A program made the translations under genes and the position numbers. A stretch of DNA of 64,000 nt from Siphonodentalium dalli. Lineage: Eukaryota; Mollusca; Scaphopoda; Gadilida; Siphonodentaliidae. Each line of letters starts with the position of its first letter. Positions within the stretch are counted from its first letter, which is position 1. Shown piece by piece: positions 1-9,857 of this stretch. The stretch is taken from contig CP136062.1 of assembly GCA_032622095.1 (NCBI GenBank), positions 159,772,875-159,836,874 on the forward strand. The letters are read 5' to 3'. Under the pieces are notes generated by a model. It searched no databases. It was given only the letters and a program-made list of their open reading frames with translations, and had not been told where the DNA came from.

Positions 1-2083
1 AATCACAATTGGGATTCTAGTCATATTTCAACAAGAAATGTACAGAACTTTGTAATGTGAGTGAGGCATATCATTGCCTATGCATATTCCAAATCACTGG
101 AACCAAAATTCTTACTTTGGCTCAAAATGGCTGCCAATATGGCCGCCAAAATATGGAAAATGGTAAATATTACACCAGCGTGTCCTGCAATCGCTTACAA
201 GTTGTGGTTGATGTATAAAATTGGCCATTCTGCATTCTATACATTGAATACTAACATGTCTGATGCACCATGGTTAATTATTACTATTTTCACCACTGTC
301 ATCGTCAAAAATATTGGACTTTTCTCTAAAAAAACTTGACATAAATATTGGCAAAAATTCAGTTTTCAGGTTTGGACCATTTTTTCAGGTAAAATATAAC
401 TATCTTTGGATTGAAAGGTGTTTATTGTTTTGGTCTATCTTAAATGTGTCACACTACGGTGTTTATAGACCAAATTGCTCAAGATGGCTTCCAAAATGGC
501 AACCAAATTTGTAAAATGCTAATTGTTTACATATATCCCGAACATTCTCTGCATTATCCGAAAAGGTAGCAAATTGTGACTCACTTGGTTATTATACGTG
601 TTAGTTAATTAACTGACAACTACATGTTCTATTCCCAGTTGTCCCAGCTCCGTATGGGGCATGACAAATTCATTTTAATGTATGTAATTTTGCCGAGAAC
701 CTCTTTTGTGATTTTGGCCATATTTATTGAAAGGAAATGGGCAAACTTTGAGACAGAACTGAGATGGACCATAATCTTTGGCTATTCTGGTCCATTATGA
801 TAAAAAAAATGTCTACAGGATACAGTGTGGATGCCAAGATCGTAGCCAGGGAGTTACTCTGTGATCATATGTGAGGTGAATAGGTCTGCAGGGAGTTATT
901 GTATGTCATGACTGATGTGAGTAGGTATACAATGAGTGACTATATGGTTATAAGTGGGTTGTCCATGGTAAGATGCATCTATGTATACAGGGAGAGGTCA
1001 TGGTCAGGTGTGAGGTGAATCGGTATGCATGGGGTGACTGTATGGTGTATGATTGTGTATATCCAGTACGGGTACATCCGGTGTGCCTGTATGGTCATTG
1101 GTGTGGTGTATGGATATAGCTACATGGTCATATATGTGTTGATTATGTATATATGGAGTGAATGTAAGGTCATGGGTGGGATGTACATGTGTTGTCTGTA
1201 TGATCATGGATGGGTTGTGTGGATAAATAGGTAGTGATTTTATGGTTACTGGTAATGTGTATAGGTATACATGGAATGACTGTACGGTCATGATTGAATA
1301 TGAATACCTGGAGTAAGCTGGGTGGACATTATCGATCGTGTGGGTACATAGGAAGTGTCCTTGTGGTAACGGGTGGGATGTATATTTATATATATCGTGG
1401 ATGTATTACCATTGGTGGGTGTATAGGACTTAGCTGTATTATCATGGATGGCGTGTATGATTATACAGTGAATTGCTGAATTGTCATGTGTGAGGTGTAT
1501 ATGCAAGGATGGGTTGTTTGAGTGGTCGTATGTGCGGTTTTTTTTGTATATCTGGAAGGGCTGAATGGCCATTAGTGAGGGTTACATGTATACCTGGAGT
1601 GAATCTATGGTCTAGGGTGGGCTGCATATGTATATCGAGTGGTTATATGACTATGTGTGTCGAATAGGTATACAGGTAGTGAATGTATGGTTAATGGTGA
1701 GATGAGTACATGTAGGTATACAAGTAGTGACTGTATGATCATAAATGTAATGAAAATCTATACAGGTGGTGACAGGCGTATGAGTATACATGTACCTGGT
1801 GTTCCTGTTTGGTGACTCGTGTCGGTATCGCCATGTGTATACCAGTACACACACGTGTTGCTTTATTGTCATGGGCGAGGGATATGTGTATATAGCGAGT
1901 GGCTATATGGTCATGGATGAGGTGCATATGCATACATGGAGTGACTATATAGTCTGGCTGTCGGAGCTGAAATAGAGGACCTACCCGGAAAAAATTCTTA
2001 ACAAGCTAAATTTGGTATCATTGGAAAGAGGAGACCTTCATGTATAACATATCCAAAATCCGCTAAAATCCGCTTTGGGGAAA
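1..2083 (+). repeat. Left long inverted arm of the transposon
   Basis: Bases 1-840 align as reverse complement with about 13,140-13,900; 1,949-2,083 align with about 11,733-11,850. The middle part (841-1,948) is a minisatellite. The arm contains recurring GGCGGCCAT/CAAAATGGC-like patches seen elsewhere between 11.5 and 14.1 kb. No convincing gene lies here; short open frames are by-products of the repeat. Confidence 0.85.
841..1948 (+). repeat. Minisatellite inside the left arm
   Basis: Imperfect units of about 40-50 bp recur, each with a core resembling GTATACATGGAGTGACTGT followed by ATGGTCATGGGTGAGGTG. All units point the same way across more than 1 kb. The short frames in both directions are translations of this repeat and are not called as genes. 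Confidence 0.8.
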
Positions 2084-2314
2084 AGTTTCTACAGCGCCCT
2101 GAATAGGGGAGGGGTCTGACATAATTTATAAAGGTAATTGTGACCACGGGACTCTGTATATGCGCAAAGTGATATAGATAACAGTTGTGTTCAGTACATA
2201 TATGTATATATAATGAACGATTATATAATTGCCACGCCATCAGATAATATATTTACATAAATATGGACAATGTAAAACGTATTTCTTATATCATGATGAA
2301 ATTCCGTTTAATTA

Positions 2315-2482
2315 AACGCTCTTTAATAGCCTTCATTAAACTACAAAGAGTCAGTCTCGAATTTATCATTCTTGCTTGATCGTAACGATACACTGTGGAA
2401 AGACGAAGTGATGGGCCAACGTGCAAACTAACGCTCTTTATTTTAACCATATCGGGAAATGATTCATGTTGAACGCTCTTTA
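2315..2482 (+). promoter_or_regulatory. Three AACGCTCTTTA motifs upstream of transposase copy 1
   Basis: The 11-mer AACGCTCTTTA occurs at about 2,315, 2,430 and 2,472, all on the plus strand and all within 460 bp of the ATG. Repeated short motifs in the subterminal region of a transposon often bind its transposase, but this role is inference. The same trio is at about 6,320, 6,435 and 6,477 in unit 2. Confidence 0.4.
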
Positions 2483-2768
2483 ATGGTCCAAGGCGATAAA
2501 TTCAATGATTTATGTAATGATGCAATACCACTATCAAATAGAACGTAGCGATTGTTTCTTCAAGCGTGTAGTGGCAAATCATTTATTAATATAGTTATTT
2601 TGATAGGTTTTTGTGTGACATTGTGCTTATTTTTCGCCTTCTGTTGAAACCTAACGGTGCCAACACACGCAGAAGGCTTATAGTACACTGAAACTGCGTT
2701 GTTCTTGGTTGAGTTTTTTTAATTCTCATACTATAGTCTCATTGGTTTGGTCTGGTACGTGTTCGGCG

Positions 2769-4466
2769 ATGGCAGAATCAACACTGTATGTAGGGGCCAG
2801 CAACTTTCAAGAGGACATGTGCGTCTTATCCTTTCATAGCATGCGTCAATGTAATCTGGACACTAAGGACAAGCCATTGGTACAAGTTATGGCAAAAGGA
2901 TTGGAGACTTTGATTGATTTCTCTGATAAGCGAGGATATCACCACTTATCTGAATATTTGAAGGGGCAACAAATAACCACACCCATTGGTAAGGTCTTGG
3001 TCCATAAAGACTGTAGGCGTGATTTCACTGATAGGAAACGAACCTTCAGTGTCAATCCTGAGTGTATGGATACGGTTCCGCTCTCTAAGAAAATGAGGTC
3101 TAAACAAGACCCATTTAATTTCAAAGAAGACTGTTTCATATGTGGAAAGGGTGCCATATCAGATCCTCGTCATCCCGGTAGAAGGCAAGTGCGAACAGTA
3201 ACAACTCTCCCTATTAGAGACAGAGTTTTGGAACATTGCCGAATAAGAGATGATTCGTGGGCATTGAAGGTTCAGAAACGCATTCTAAGTTGCATTGATC
3301 TCGTTGCTGCAGAAGCCGTATATCATGCATCTGGTTTCTCCATGTTCTTAGGAGAAATAAATGAGGAACCATCTGAGAGAAAACCACAGGGCAGAACACC
3401 AAGTGTCGAAATGCAACGCTCATTTGATTCGTTGTGTGCATGGCTGGAGTCTGGATGTGGTACAGAACTGTATACTCTGTCCGAGTTACATACTCGAATG
3501 GTAGAGCTAGCAATTGAATCAGAATCATATTCAATAAAACGCCTTAAACAGAAATTGGAAGAACGGTATGGGGAGTATATATTTTTTGCTAAAGTCGAAG
3601 GGCGTAGCAACGTCATTTGTTTCAAAGATATGGCCAAGTACTTGATAAATGACAAGTGGTATGCGGATAAGAAAGATGACATAGAGGATGAAGCAGACAG
3701 AATTGTTGTGACCGCTGCGAAGATGATTAGGGCAAAGTTGCGGGAAATGAAATATGATAAGAAAACCTACCCCACCAGCGAGGAGATAGGGAATATTGAC
3801 AACAGAAATAAATGGATTCCTCGCCATTTACAAATGTTTCTGGAGATACTTGTTCCATCTGACATCAAACAGAATAGCATTGGTCACAGTATAGTGCAAT
3901 CTGCGAGGTCCCGGTCTGTTATCACCCCTACACTTTTTGGTATTGGGGTTGAAATGGATCACGTGTTCGGGTCAAGGTGGCTTGTTGATGAACTGTCTAA
4001 ATTGGGGTTTTCAATTACTTACGACGAAGTAAGCAGATACAAGCAATCAGTGATCCAGGTTGAAAGTATTGAGAGTACACTAGTGGAGTATTTTCCAGGT
4101 ACCTTTACTCAGTGGGTAGCAGATAACGTCGACCACAACATCGCTACTATTGATGGTAAAGGTTCATTTCATGGTATGGGTATAATCGCAGTATCAACTC
4201 CGAAGGATGATACCCTGCTTACACATACATCAAAAGTGATCACTCGTCAAAAACGTGTTGTGGTTGAAGAACTAATCGAAGACAAGGGTGTGCCTATCAT
4301 ACACTATTTGAAACCTACAAATCTGGGATTATCCACAATAAAGTACCGACCCATGCTTGAGTTACAAAACCCATACGCACTGCCTCCAGGTTTGAACACT
4401 GATTTGTTATGGCATTGCGGTTGGCTTTCAAATCGAGCAATGAAGCATAGACCGAACTGGTCTTGA
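2769..4466 (+). CDS. Transposase N-terminal ORF, copy 1
   Basis: The frame is open from 2,709, but the first ATG is at 2,769 in a good context (G at -3 and +4), giving about 565 residues. Visible features are a His-x2-Cys motif (HKDC, residue about 80), a CFIC pair (about 122-125), and a later YHAS site where the sequence continues with Gly-Phe. Near the C-terminus are VADNVDHN and GKGSFHGMG, patches I associate with the DUF6589-type domain in Academ proteins. It ends ...RPNWS-TGA. The next codons continue in the same frame with an ATG two codons on, so this ORF and the next are one interrupted protein. The enzymatic role is inferred from family context. Confidence 0.8.
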   Translation: MAESTLYVGASNFQEDMCVLSFHSMRQCNLDTKDKPLVQVMAKGLETLIDFSDKRGYHHLSEYLKGQQITTPIGKVLVHKDCRRDFTDRKRTFSVNPECMDTVPLSKKMRSKQDPFNFKEDCFICGKGAISDPRHPGRRQVRTVTTLPIRDRVLEHCRIRDDSWALKVQKRILSCIDLVAAEAVYHASGFSMFLGEINEEPSERKPQGRTPSVEMQRSFDSLCAWLESGCGTELYTLSELHTRMVELAIESESYSIKRLKQKLEERYGEYIFFAKVEGRSNVICFKDMAKYLINDKWYADKKDDIEDEADRIVVTAAKMIRAKLREMKYDKKTYPTSEEIGNIDNRNKWIPRHLQMFLEILVPSDIKQNSIGHSIVQSARSRSVITPTLFGIGVEMDHVFGSRWLVDELSKLGFSITYDEVSRYKQSVIQVESIESTLVEYFPGTFTQWVADNVDHNIATIDGKGSFHGMGIIAVSTPKDDTLLTHTSKVITRQKRVVVEELIEDKGVPIIHYLKPTNLGLSTIKYRPMLELQNPYALPPGLNTDLLWHCGWLSNRAMKHRPNWS

Positions 4467-4469
4467 TTC

Positions 4470-5852
4470 ATGGAACACATCTTTTCTTCAAATCGCTCAG
4501 AACCTTCAGCCAAGTCAGAAGTTCTTTTTCTACCGATAATAGACCTCAACCCATCAGATGAGTCTTGTTTATTTTCTACTTTGATGTATATTCATAATCA
4601 TGCGACACAGTTGGGAATTGTGACTCCATGCTTGACGTTTGACCAGCCACTTTGGCTCAAAGCGATTGAGATAATTGAAGCCAAGTCACTTGGAATAGTT
4701 TGTAGACTCGGCGGCTTCCATCTGATGATGAGTTTCATGGGTAGCATTGGTACCATGATGAATGGGTCGGGGTTAGATGAGGCTCTTGAAAACGCTTATG
4801 GCTCAAACGTAGTTGCCACAATGCTTTCCGGGAAGGCATTCTCGCGAGCACTCAGATGTCATTTCCTTGTGAACGGAGCCCTTACTAACAAGCTGTTGGG
4901 TGAATTGATCTCTGATGATTCAAATGAAATTTCCAAGTTGACAGCCGATGATGCGGGGTCAAACGCGACATCAGATACCGATTTATCTGCAAAATCAAAT
5001 GTTGAAGTACCTCCAACGTTAAATATCGAAGTACCTTCGACATCAAATGTCGAAGAATCGGCAATCGAAAGAATCACCTCAACTGGTACTGCCAGTTTCG
5101 AAGGAGAGAAGCTTAGTCAGGCTGAAGTGAAAGCGATAAATGAGCTGTATGAAAAAGTGTTTGATGGGACCATTCAAGTTTCGGCTGTTTCCGATTCAAT
5201 AGAACTGCTCAAATTGAACGAACTTATGTTATGTTACAAGACATACATTGGCGAGAAATCCAGAACATCCAAACTTTGGTTACAGTATATGGAGTATATA
5301 GAAATGTTGAAAGATTTTATTCGAGCTGAGAGAACAGGAGATTGGAATCTCCATTTAGTAGTTGTTGGAAAAATGTTGAATTTGTTTGCCGCCACTGGGC
5401 ACGTGCACTGTGCGAAGAGCTGTCGCTTGTATTTGCAAATGATGCTTGACCTACCCAAGAAATATCCGTGGTTATACAAATGTTTTATAGAGGATGGTGT
5501 TCATACTATTCGAAGAAGCAGTAGGTTTTGGGCGGGACTGTCAAGTGACCTAGTTATTGAGCAAGTCTTGATGCGTTCCATCAAAAGCCGGGGTGGCCTT
5601 ACGCGAGGAAGGGGAATAACTGAATCGGTACGCCAGCAATGGGTTTATAGCATGCACAGGTGTGCCCAAATACACGGCGCAATGACAGACTTGACAAACA
5701 CAAAACACAAGACCAGTGAACAACATGTTGACCTTAGCATATCTAGGGCAGACGTGACGAATCTGATTTATGCAGTATCCAGGAATGGTTCGATGGGCAT
5801 GCGCCGTTTGACCCAAATGACTCACGGCTCATTTCCCTTTCATCTGGTTTGA
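4470..5852 (+). CDS. Transposase middle ORF, copy 1
   Basis: In the same frame as the preceding ORF, separated from it only by TGA TTC. It encodes 460 residues that include VLFLPIIDLNPSDE near the start and GGFHLMMSFMG about 80 residues in, both looking like conserved core blocks. A low-complexity Ser/Thr/Val segment (about residues 150-205) has a short internal repeat around NVEVPPT/NIEVPST. The last residues from about SRNGSMG onward are probably out of frame, since another frame reads WFDGHAPFDPNDSRL and flows into the nuclease ORF. ATG use is possible but the frame is more likely a continuation. Confidence 0.75.
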   Translation: MEHIFSSNRSEPSAKSEVLFLPIIDLNPSDESCLFSTLMYIHNHATQLGIVTPCLTFDQPLWLKAIEIIEAKSLGIVCRLGGFHLMMSFMGSIGTMMNGSGLDEALENAYGSNVVATMLSGKAFSRALRCHFLVNGALTNKLLGELISDDSNEISKLTADDAGSNATSDTDLSAKSNVEVPPTLNIEVPSTSNVEESAIERITSTGTASFEGEKLSQAEVKAINELYEKVFDGTIQVSAVSDSIELLKLNELMLCYKTYIGEKSRTSKLWLQYMEYIEMLKDFIRAERTGDWNLHLVVVGKMLNLFAATGHVHCAKSCRLYLQMMLDLPKKYPWLYKCFIEDGVHTIRRSSRFWAGLSSDLVIEQVLMRSIKSRGGLTRGRGITESVRQQWVYSMHRCAQIHGAMTDLTNTKHKTSEQHVDLSISRADVTNLIYAVSRNGSMGMRRLTQMTHGSFPFHLV

Positions 5853-5954
5853 TTGCAGGTCCAGATGACAAAATTAATTGCGACGAGACAGAGTTGGTTG
5901 GCTCACAAATTCAAGAGAAGTTAGATAACGTCGTTGTTGCCGATGCGTCTATAA
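5780..5954 (+). pseudogene. Truncated start of the nuclease frame, copy 1
   Basis: After the same frameshift site as in copy 2, the frame reads into AGPDDKINCDETE and stops being homologous at 5,954, where unit 2 begins. The XPG nuclease and CXC parts are therefore absent from copy 1, which cannot encode a full protein. Confidence 0.75.
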
Positions 5955-6319
5955 TAGTCTGGCTGTCGGAGCTGAAATAGAGGACCTACCCGGAAAAAAT
6001 TCTTAACAAGCTAAATTTGGTATCATTGGAAAGAGGAGACCTTCATGTATAACATATCCAAAATCCGCTAAAATCCGCTTTGGGGAAAAGTTTCTACAGC
6101 GCCCTGAATAGGGGAGGGGTCTGACATAATTTATAAAGGTAATTGTGACCACGGGACTCTGTATATGCGCAAAGTGATATAGATAACAGTTGTGTTCAGT
6201 ACATATATGTATATATAATGAACGATTATATAATTGCCACGCCATCAGATAATATATTTACATAAATATGGACAATGTAAAACGTATTTCTTATATCATG
6301 ATGAAATTCCGTTTAATTA

Positions 6320-6487
6320 AACGCTCTTTAATAGCCTTCATTAAACTACAAAGAGTCAGTCTCGAATTTATCATTCTTGCTTGATCGTAACGATACACTG
6401 TGGAAAGACGAAGTGATGGGCCAACGTGCAAACTAACGCTCTTTATTTTAACCATATCGGGAAATGATTCATGTTGAACGCTCTTTA
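6320..6487 (+). promoter_or_regulatory. Three AACGCTCTTTA motifs upstream of transposase copy 2
   Basis: Duplicate of the motif group in unit 1 with the same spacings (115 and 42 bp). Function is unknown; they may be transposase or transcription-factor sites. Confidence 0.4.
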
Positions 6488-6773
6488 ATGGTCCAAGGCG
6501 ATAAATTCAATGATTTATGTAATGATGCAATACCACTATCAAATAGAACGTAGCGATTGTTTCTTCAAGCGTGTAGTGGCAAATCATTTATTAATATAGT
6601 TATTTTGATAGGTTTTTGTGTGACATTGTGCTTATTTTTCGCCTTCTGTTGAAACCTAACGGTGCCAACACACGCAGAAGGCTTATAGTACACTGAAACT
6701 GCGTTGTTCTTGGTTGAGTTTTTTTAATTCTCATACTATAGTCTCATTGGTTTGGTCTGGTACGTGTTCGGCG

Positions 6774-8471
6774 ATGGCAGAATCAACACTGTATGTAGGG
6801 GCCAGCAACTTTCAAGAGGACATGTGCGTCTTATCCTTTCATAGCATGCGTCAATGTAATCTGGACACTAAGGACAAGCCATTGGTACAAGTTATGGCAA
6901 AAGGATTGGAGACTTTGATTGATTTCTCTGATAAGCGAGGATATCACCACTTATCTGAATATTTGAAGGGGCAACAAATAACCACACCCATTGGTAAGGT
7001 CTTGGTCCATAAAGACTGTAGGCGTGATTTCACTGATAGGAAACGAACCTTCAGTGTCAATCCTGAGTGTATGGATACGGTTCCGCTCTCTAAGAAAATG
7101 AGGTCTAAACAAGACCCATTTAATTTCAAAGAAGACTGTTTCATATGTGGAAAGGGTGCCATATCAGATCCTCGTCATCCCGGTAGAAGGCAAGTGCGAA
7201 CAGTAACAACTCTCCCTATTAGAGACAGAGTTTTGGAACATTGCCGAATAAGAGATGATTCGTGGGCATTGAAGGTTCAGAAACGCATTCTAAGTTGCAT
7301 TGATCTCGTTGCTGCAGAAGCCGTATATCATGCATCTGGTTTCTCCATGTTCTTAGGAGAAATAAATGAGGAACCATCTGAGAGAAAACCACAGGGCAGA
7401 ACACCAAGTGTCGAAATGCAACGCTCATTTGATTCGTTGTGTGCATGGCTGGAGTCTGGATGTGGTACAGAACTGTATACTCTGTCCGAGTTACATACTC
7501 GAATGGTAGAGCTAGCAATTGAATCAGAATCATATTCAATAAAACGCCTTAAACAGAAATTGGAAGAACGGTATGGGGAGTATATATTTTTTGCTAAAGT
7601 CGAAGGGCGTAGCAACGTCATTTGTTTCAAAGATATGGCCAAGTACTTGATAAATGACAAGTGGTATGCGGATAAGAAAGATGACATAGAGGATGAAGCA
7701 GACAGAATTGTTGTGACCGCTGCGAAGATGATTAGGGCAAAGTTGCGGGAAATGAAATATGATAAGAAAACCTACCCCACCAGCGAGGAGATAGGGAATA
7801 TTGACAACAGAAATAAATGGATTCCTCGCCATTTACAAATGTTTCTGGAGATACTTGTTCCATCTGACATCAAACAGAATAGCATTGGTCACAGTATAGT
7901 GCAATCTGCGAGGTCCCGGTCTGTTATCACCCCTACACTTTTTGGTATTGGGGTTGAAATGGATCACGTGTTCGGGTCAAGGTGGCTTGTTGATGAACTG
8001 TCTAAATTGGGGTTTTCAATTACTTACGACGAAGTAAGCAGATACAAGCAATCAGTGATCCAGGTTGAAAGTATTGAGAGTACACTAGTGGAGTATTTTC
8101 CAGGTACCTTTACTCAGTGGGTAGCAGATAACGTCGACCACAACATCGCTACTATTGATGGTAAAGGTTCATTTCATGGTATGGGTATAATCGCAGTATC
8201 ATCTCCGAAGGATGATACCCTGCTTACACATACATCAAAAGTGATCACTCGTCAAAAACGTGTTGTGGTTGAAGAACTAATCGAAGACAAGGGTGTGCCT
8301 ATCATACACTATTTGAAACCTACAAATCTGGGATTATCCACAATAAAGTACCGACCCATGCTTGAGTTACAAAACCCATACGCACTGCCTCCAGGTTTGA
8401 ACACTGATTTGTTATGGCATTGCGGTTGGCTTTCAAATCGAGCAATGAAGCATAGACCGAACTGGTCTTGA
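6774..8471 (+). CDS. Transposase N-terminal ORF, copy 2
   Basis: Identical to copy 1 except Ser for Thr in the AVSxPKDD stretch (codon at 8,201). The ATG at 6,774 is preferred over the earlier TTG-opened frame. The same TGA ends it at 8,469-8,471. This copy is joined to the downstream nuclease region and so represents the original gene. The neighbours share strand and order, as expected for a single split transposase gene. Confidence 0.82.
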   Translation: MAESTLYVGASNFQEDMCVLSFHSMRQCNLDTKDKPLVQVMAKGLETLIDFSDKRGYHHLSEYLKGQQITTPIGKVLVHKDCRRDFTDRKRTFSVNPECMDTVPLSKKMRSKQDPFNFKEDCFICGKGAISDPRHPGRRQVRTVTTLPIRDRVLEHCRIRDDSWALKVQKRILSCIDLVAAEAVYHASGFSMFLGEINEEPSERKPQGRTPSVEMQRSFDSLCAWLESGCGTELYTLSELHTRMVELAIESESYSIKRLKQKLEERYGEYIFFAKVEGRSNVICFKDMAKYLINDKWYADKKDDIEDEADRIVVTAAKMIRAKLREMKYDKKTYPTSEEIGNIDNRNKWIPRHLQMFLEILVPSDIKQNSIGHSIVQSARSRSVITPTLFGIGVEMDHVFGSRWLVDELSKLGFSITYDEVSRYKQSVIQVESIESTLVEYFPGTFTQWVADNVDHNIATIDGKGSFHGMGIIAVSSPKDDTLLTHTSKVITRQKRVVVEELIEDKGVPIIHYLKPTNLGLSTIKYRPMLELQNPYALPPGLNTDLLWHCGWLSNRAMKHRPNWS

Positions 8472-8474
8472 TTC

Positions 8475-9857
8475 ATGGAACACATCTTTTCTTCAAATCG
8501 CTCAGAACCTTCAGCCAAGTCAGAAGTTCTTTTTCTACCGATAATAGACCTCAACCCATCAGATGAGTCTTGTTTATTTTCTACTTTGATGTATATTCAT
8601 AATCATGCGACACAGTTGGGAATTGTGACTCCATGCTTGACGTTTGACCAGCCACTTTGGCTCAAAGCGATTGAGATAATTGAAGCCAAGTCACTTGGAA
8701 TAGTTTGTAGACTCGGCGGCTTCCATCTGATGATGAGTTTCATGGGTAGCATTGGTACCATGATGAATGGGTCGGGGTTAGATGAGGCTCTTGAAAACGC
8801 TTATGGCTCAAACGTAGTTGCCACAATGCTTTCCGGGAAGGCATTCTCGCGAGCACTCAGATGTCATTTCCTTGTGAACGGAGCCCTTACTAACAAGCTG
8901 TTGGGTGAATTGATCTCTGATGATTCAAATGAAATTTCCAAGTTGACAGCCGATGATGCGGGGTCAAACGCGACATCAGATACCGATTTATCTGCAAAAT
9001 CAAATGTTGAAGTACCTCCAACGTTAAATATCGAAGTACCTTCGACATCAAATGTCGAAGAATCGGCAATCGAAAGAATCACCTCAACTGGTACTGCCAG
9101 TTTCGAAGGAGAGAAGCTTAGTCAGGCTGAAGTGAAAGCGATAAATGAGCTGTATGAAAAAGTGTTTGATGGGACCATTCAAGTTTCGGCTGTTTCCGAT
9201 TCAATAGAACTGCTCAAATTGAACGAACTTATGTTATGTTACAAGACATACATTGGCGAGAAATCCAGAACATCCAAACTTTGGTTACAGTATATGGAGT
9301 ATATAGAAATGTTGAAAGATTTTATTCGAGCTGAGAGAACAGGAGATTGGAATCTCCATTTAGTAGTTGTTGGAAAAATGTTGAATTTGTTTGCCGCCAC
9401 TGGGCACGTGCACTGTGCGAAGAGCTGTCGCTTGTATTTGCAAATGATGCTTGACCTACCCAAGAAATATCCGTGGTTATACAAATGTTTTATAGAGGAT
9501 GGTGTTCATACTATTCGAAGAAGCAGTAGGTTTTGGGCGGGACTGTCAAGTGACCTAGTTATTGAGCAAGTCTTGATGCGTTCCATCAAAAGCCGGGGTG
9601 GCCTTACGCGAGGAAGGGGAATAACTGAATCGGTACGCCAGCAATGGGTTTATAGCATGCACAGGTGTGCCCAAATACACGGCGCAATGACAGACTTGAC
9701 AAACACAAAACACAAGACCAGTGAACAACATGTTGACCTTAGCATATCTAGGGCAGACGTGACGAATCTGATTTATGCAGTATCCAGGAATGGTTCGATG
9801 GGCATGCGCCGTTTGACCCAAATGACTCACGGCTCATTTCCCTTTCATCTGGTTTGA
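8475..9857 (+). CDS. Transposase middle ORF, copy 2
   Basis: Identical 460-residue ORF continuing in frame after the TGA. Its 3' end overlaps the next ORF in another frame. The alternative frame from about 9,788 gives WFDGHAPFDPNDSRL-ISLSSGL, which joins smoothly to AGPDDKINCDE, so a one-base deletion near 9,785 probably split the gene here. In-frame residues beyond that point are likely spurious. Confidence 0.8.
   Translation: MEHIFSSNRSEPSAKSEVLFLPIIDLNPSDESCLFSTLMYIHNHATQLGIVTPCLTFDQPLWLKAIEIIEAKSLGIVCRLGGFHLMMSFMGSIGTMMNGSGLDEALENAYGSNVVATMLSGKAFSRALRCHFLVNGALTNKLLGELISDDSNEISKLTADDAGSNATSDTDLSAKSNVEVPPTLNIEVPSTSNVEESAIERITSTGTASFEGEKLSQAEVKAINELYEKVFDGTIQVSAVSDSIELLKLNELMLCYKTYIGEKSRTSKLWLQYMEYIEMLKDFIRAERTGDWNLHLVVVGKMLNLFAATGHVHCAKSCRLYLQMMLDLPKKYPWLYKCFIEDGVHTIRRSSRFWAGLSSDLVIEQVLMRSIKSRGGLTRGRGITESVRQQWVYSMHRCAQIHGAMTDLTNTKHKTSEQHVDLSISRADVTNLIYAVSRNGSMGMRRLTQMTHGSFPFHLV

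Larger units (their letters stand above)
1949..5953 (+). repeat. Tandem duplication unit 1 (4,005 bp)
   Basis: Sequence starting AGTCTGGCTGTCGGAGCTG at 1,951 repeats at 5,956 with a constant offset of 4,005. The unit carries the arm's inner end, the 5' region, the N-terminal ORF, the middle ORF and the first codons of the nuclease frame, cut at about 5,954. I saw one difference from unit 2: A at 4,197 against T at 8,202, changing Thr to Ser. Identity this high means a very recent duplication or an assembly artefact. Confidence 0.92.

Noticed and set aside
1004-1975. Open frames in both directions rich in His, Tyr and Thr
   Set aside because: They are minisatellite translations with periodic composition.
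2939-3827. Minus-strand frames opposite the transposase
   Set aside because: Shadow frames; the plus strand carries the recognisable motifs.
4464-4466. Selenocysteine codon at the in-frame TGA
   Set aside because: No selenoprotein family resemblance and no SECIS-like structure noticed; Gly-to-stop mutation is simpler.
5852-5870. Tiny intron GTTTGATTGCAG between the middle and nuclease ORFs
   Set aside because: Twelve bases is too short to splice, and the other frame already joins the two parts upstream.
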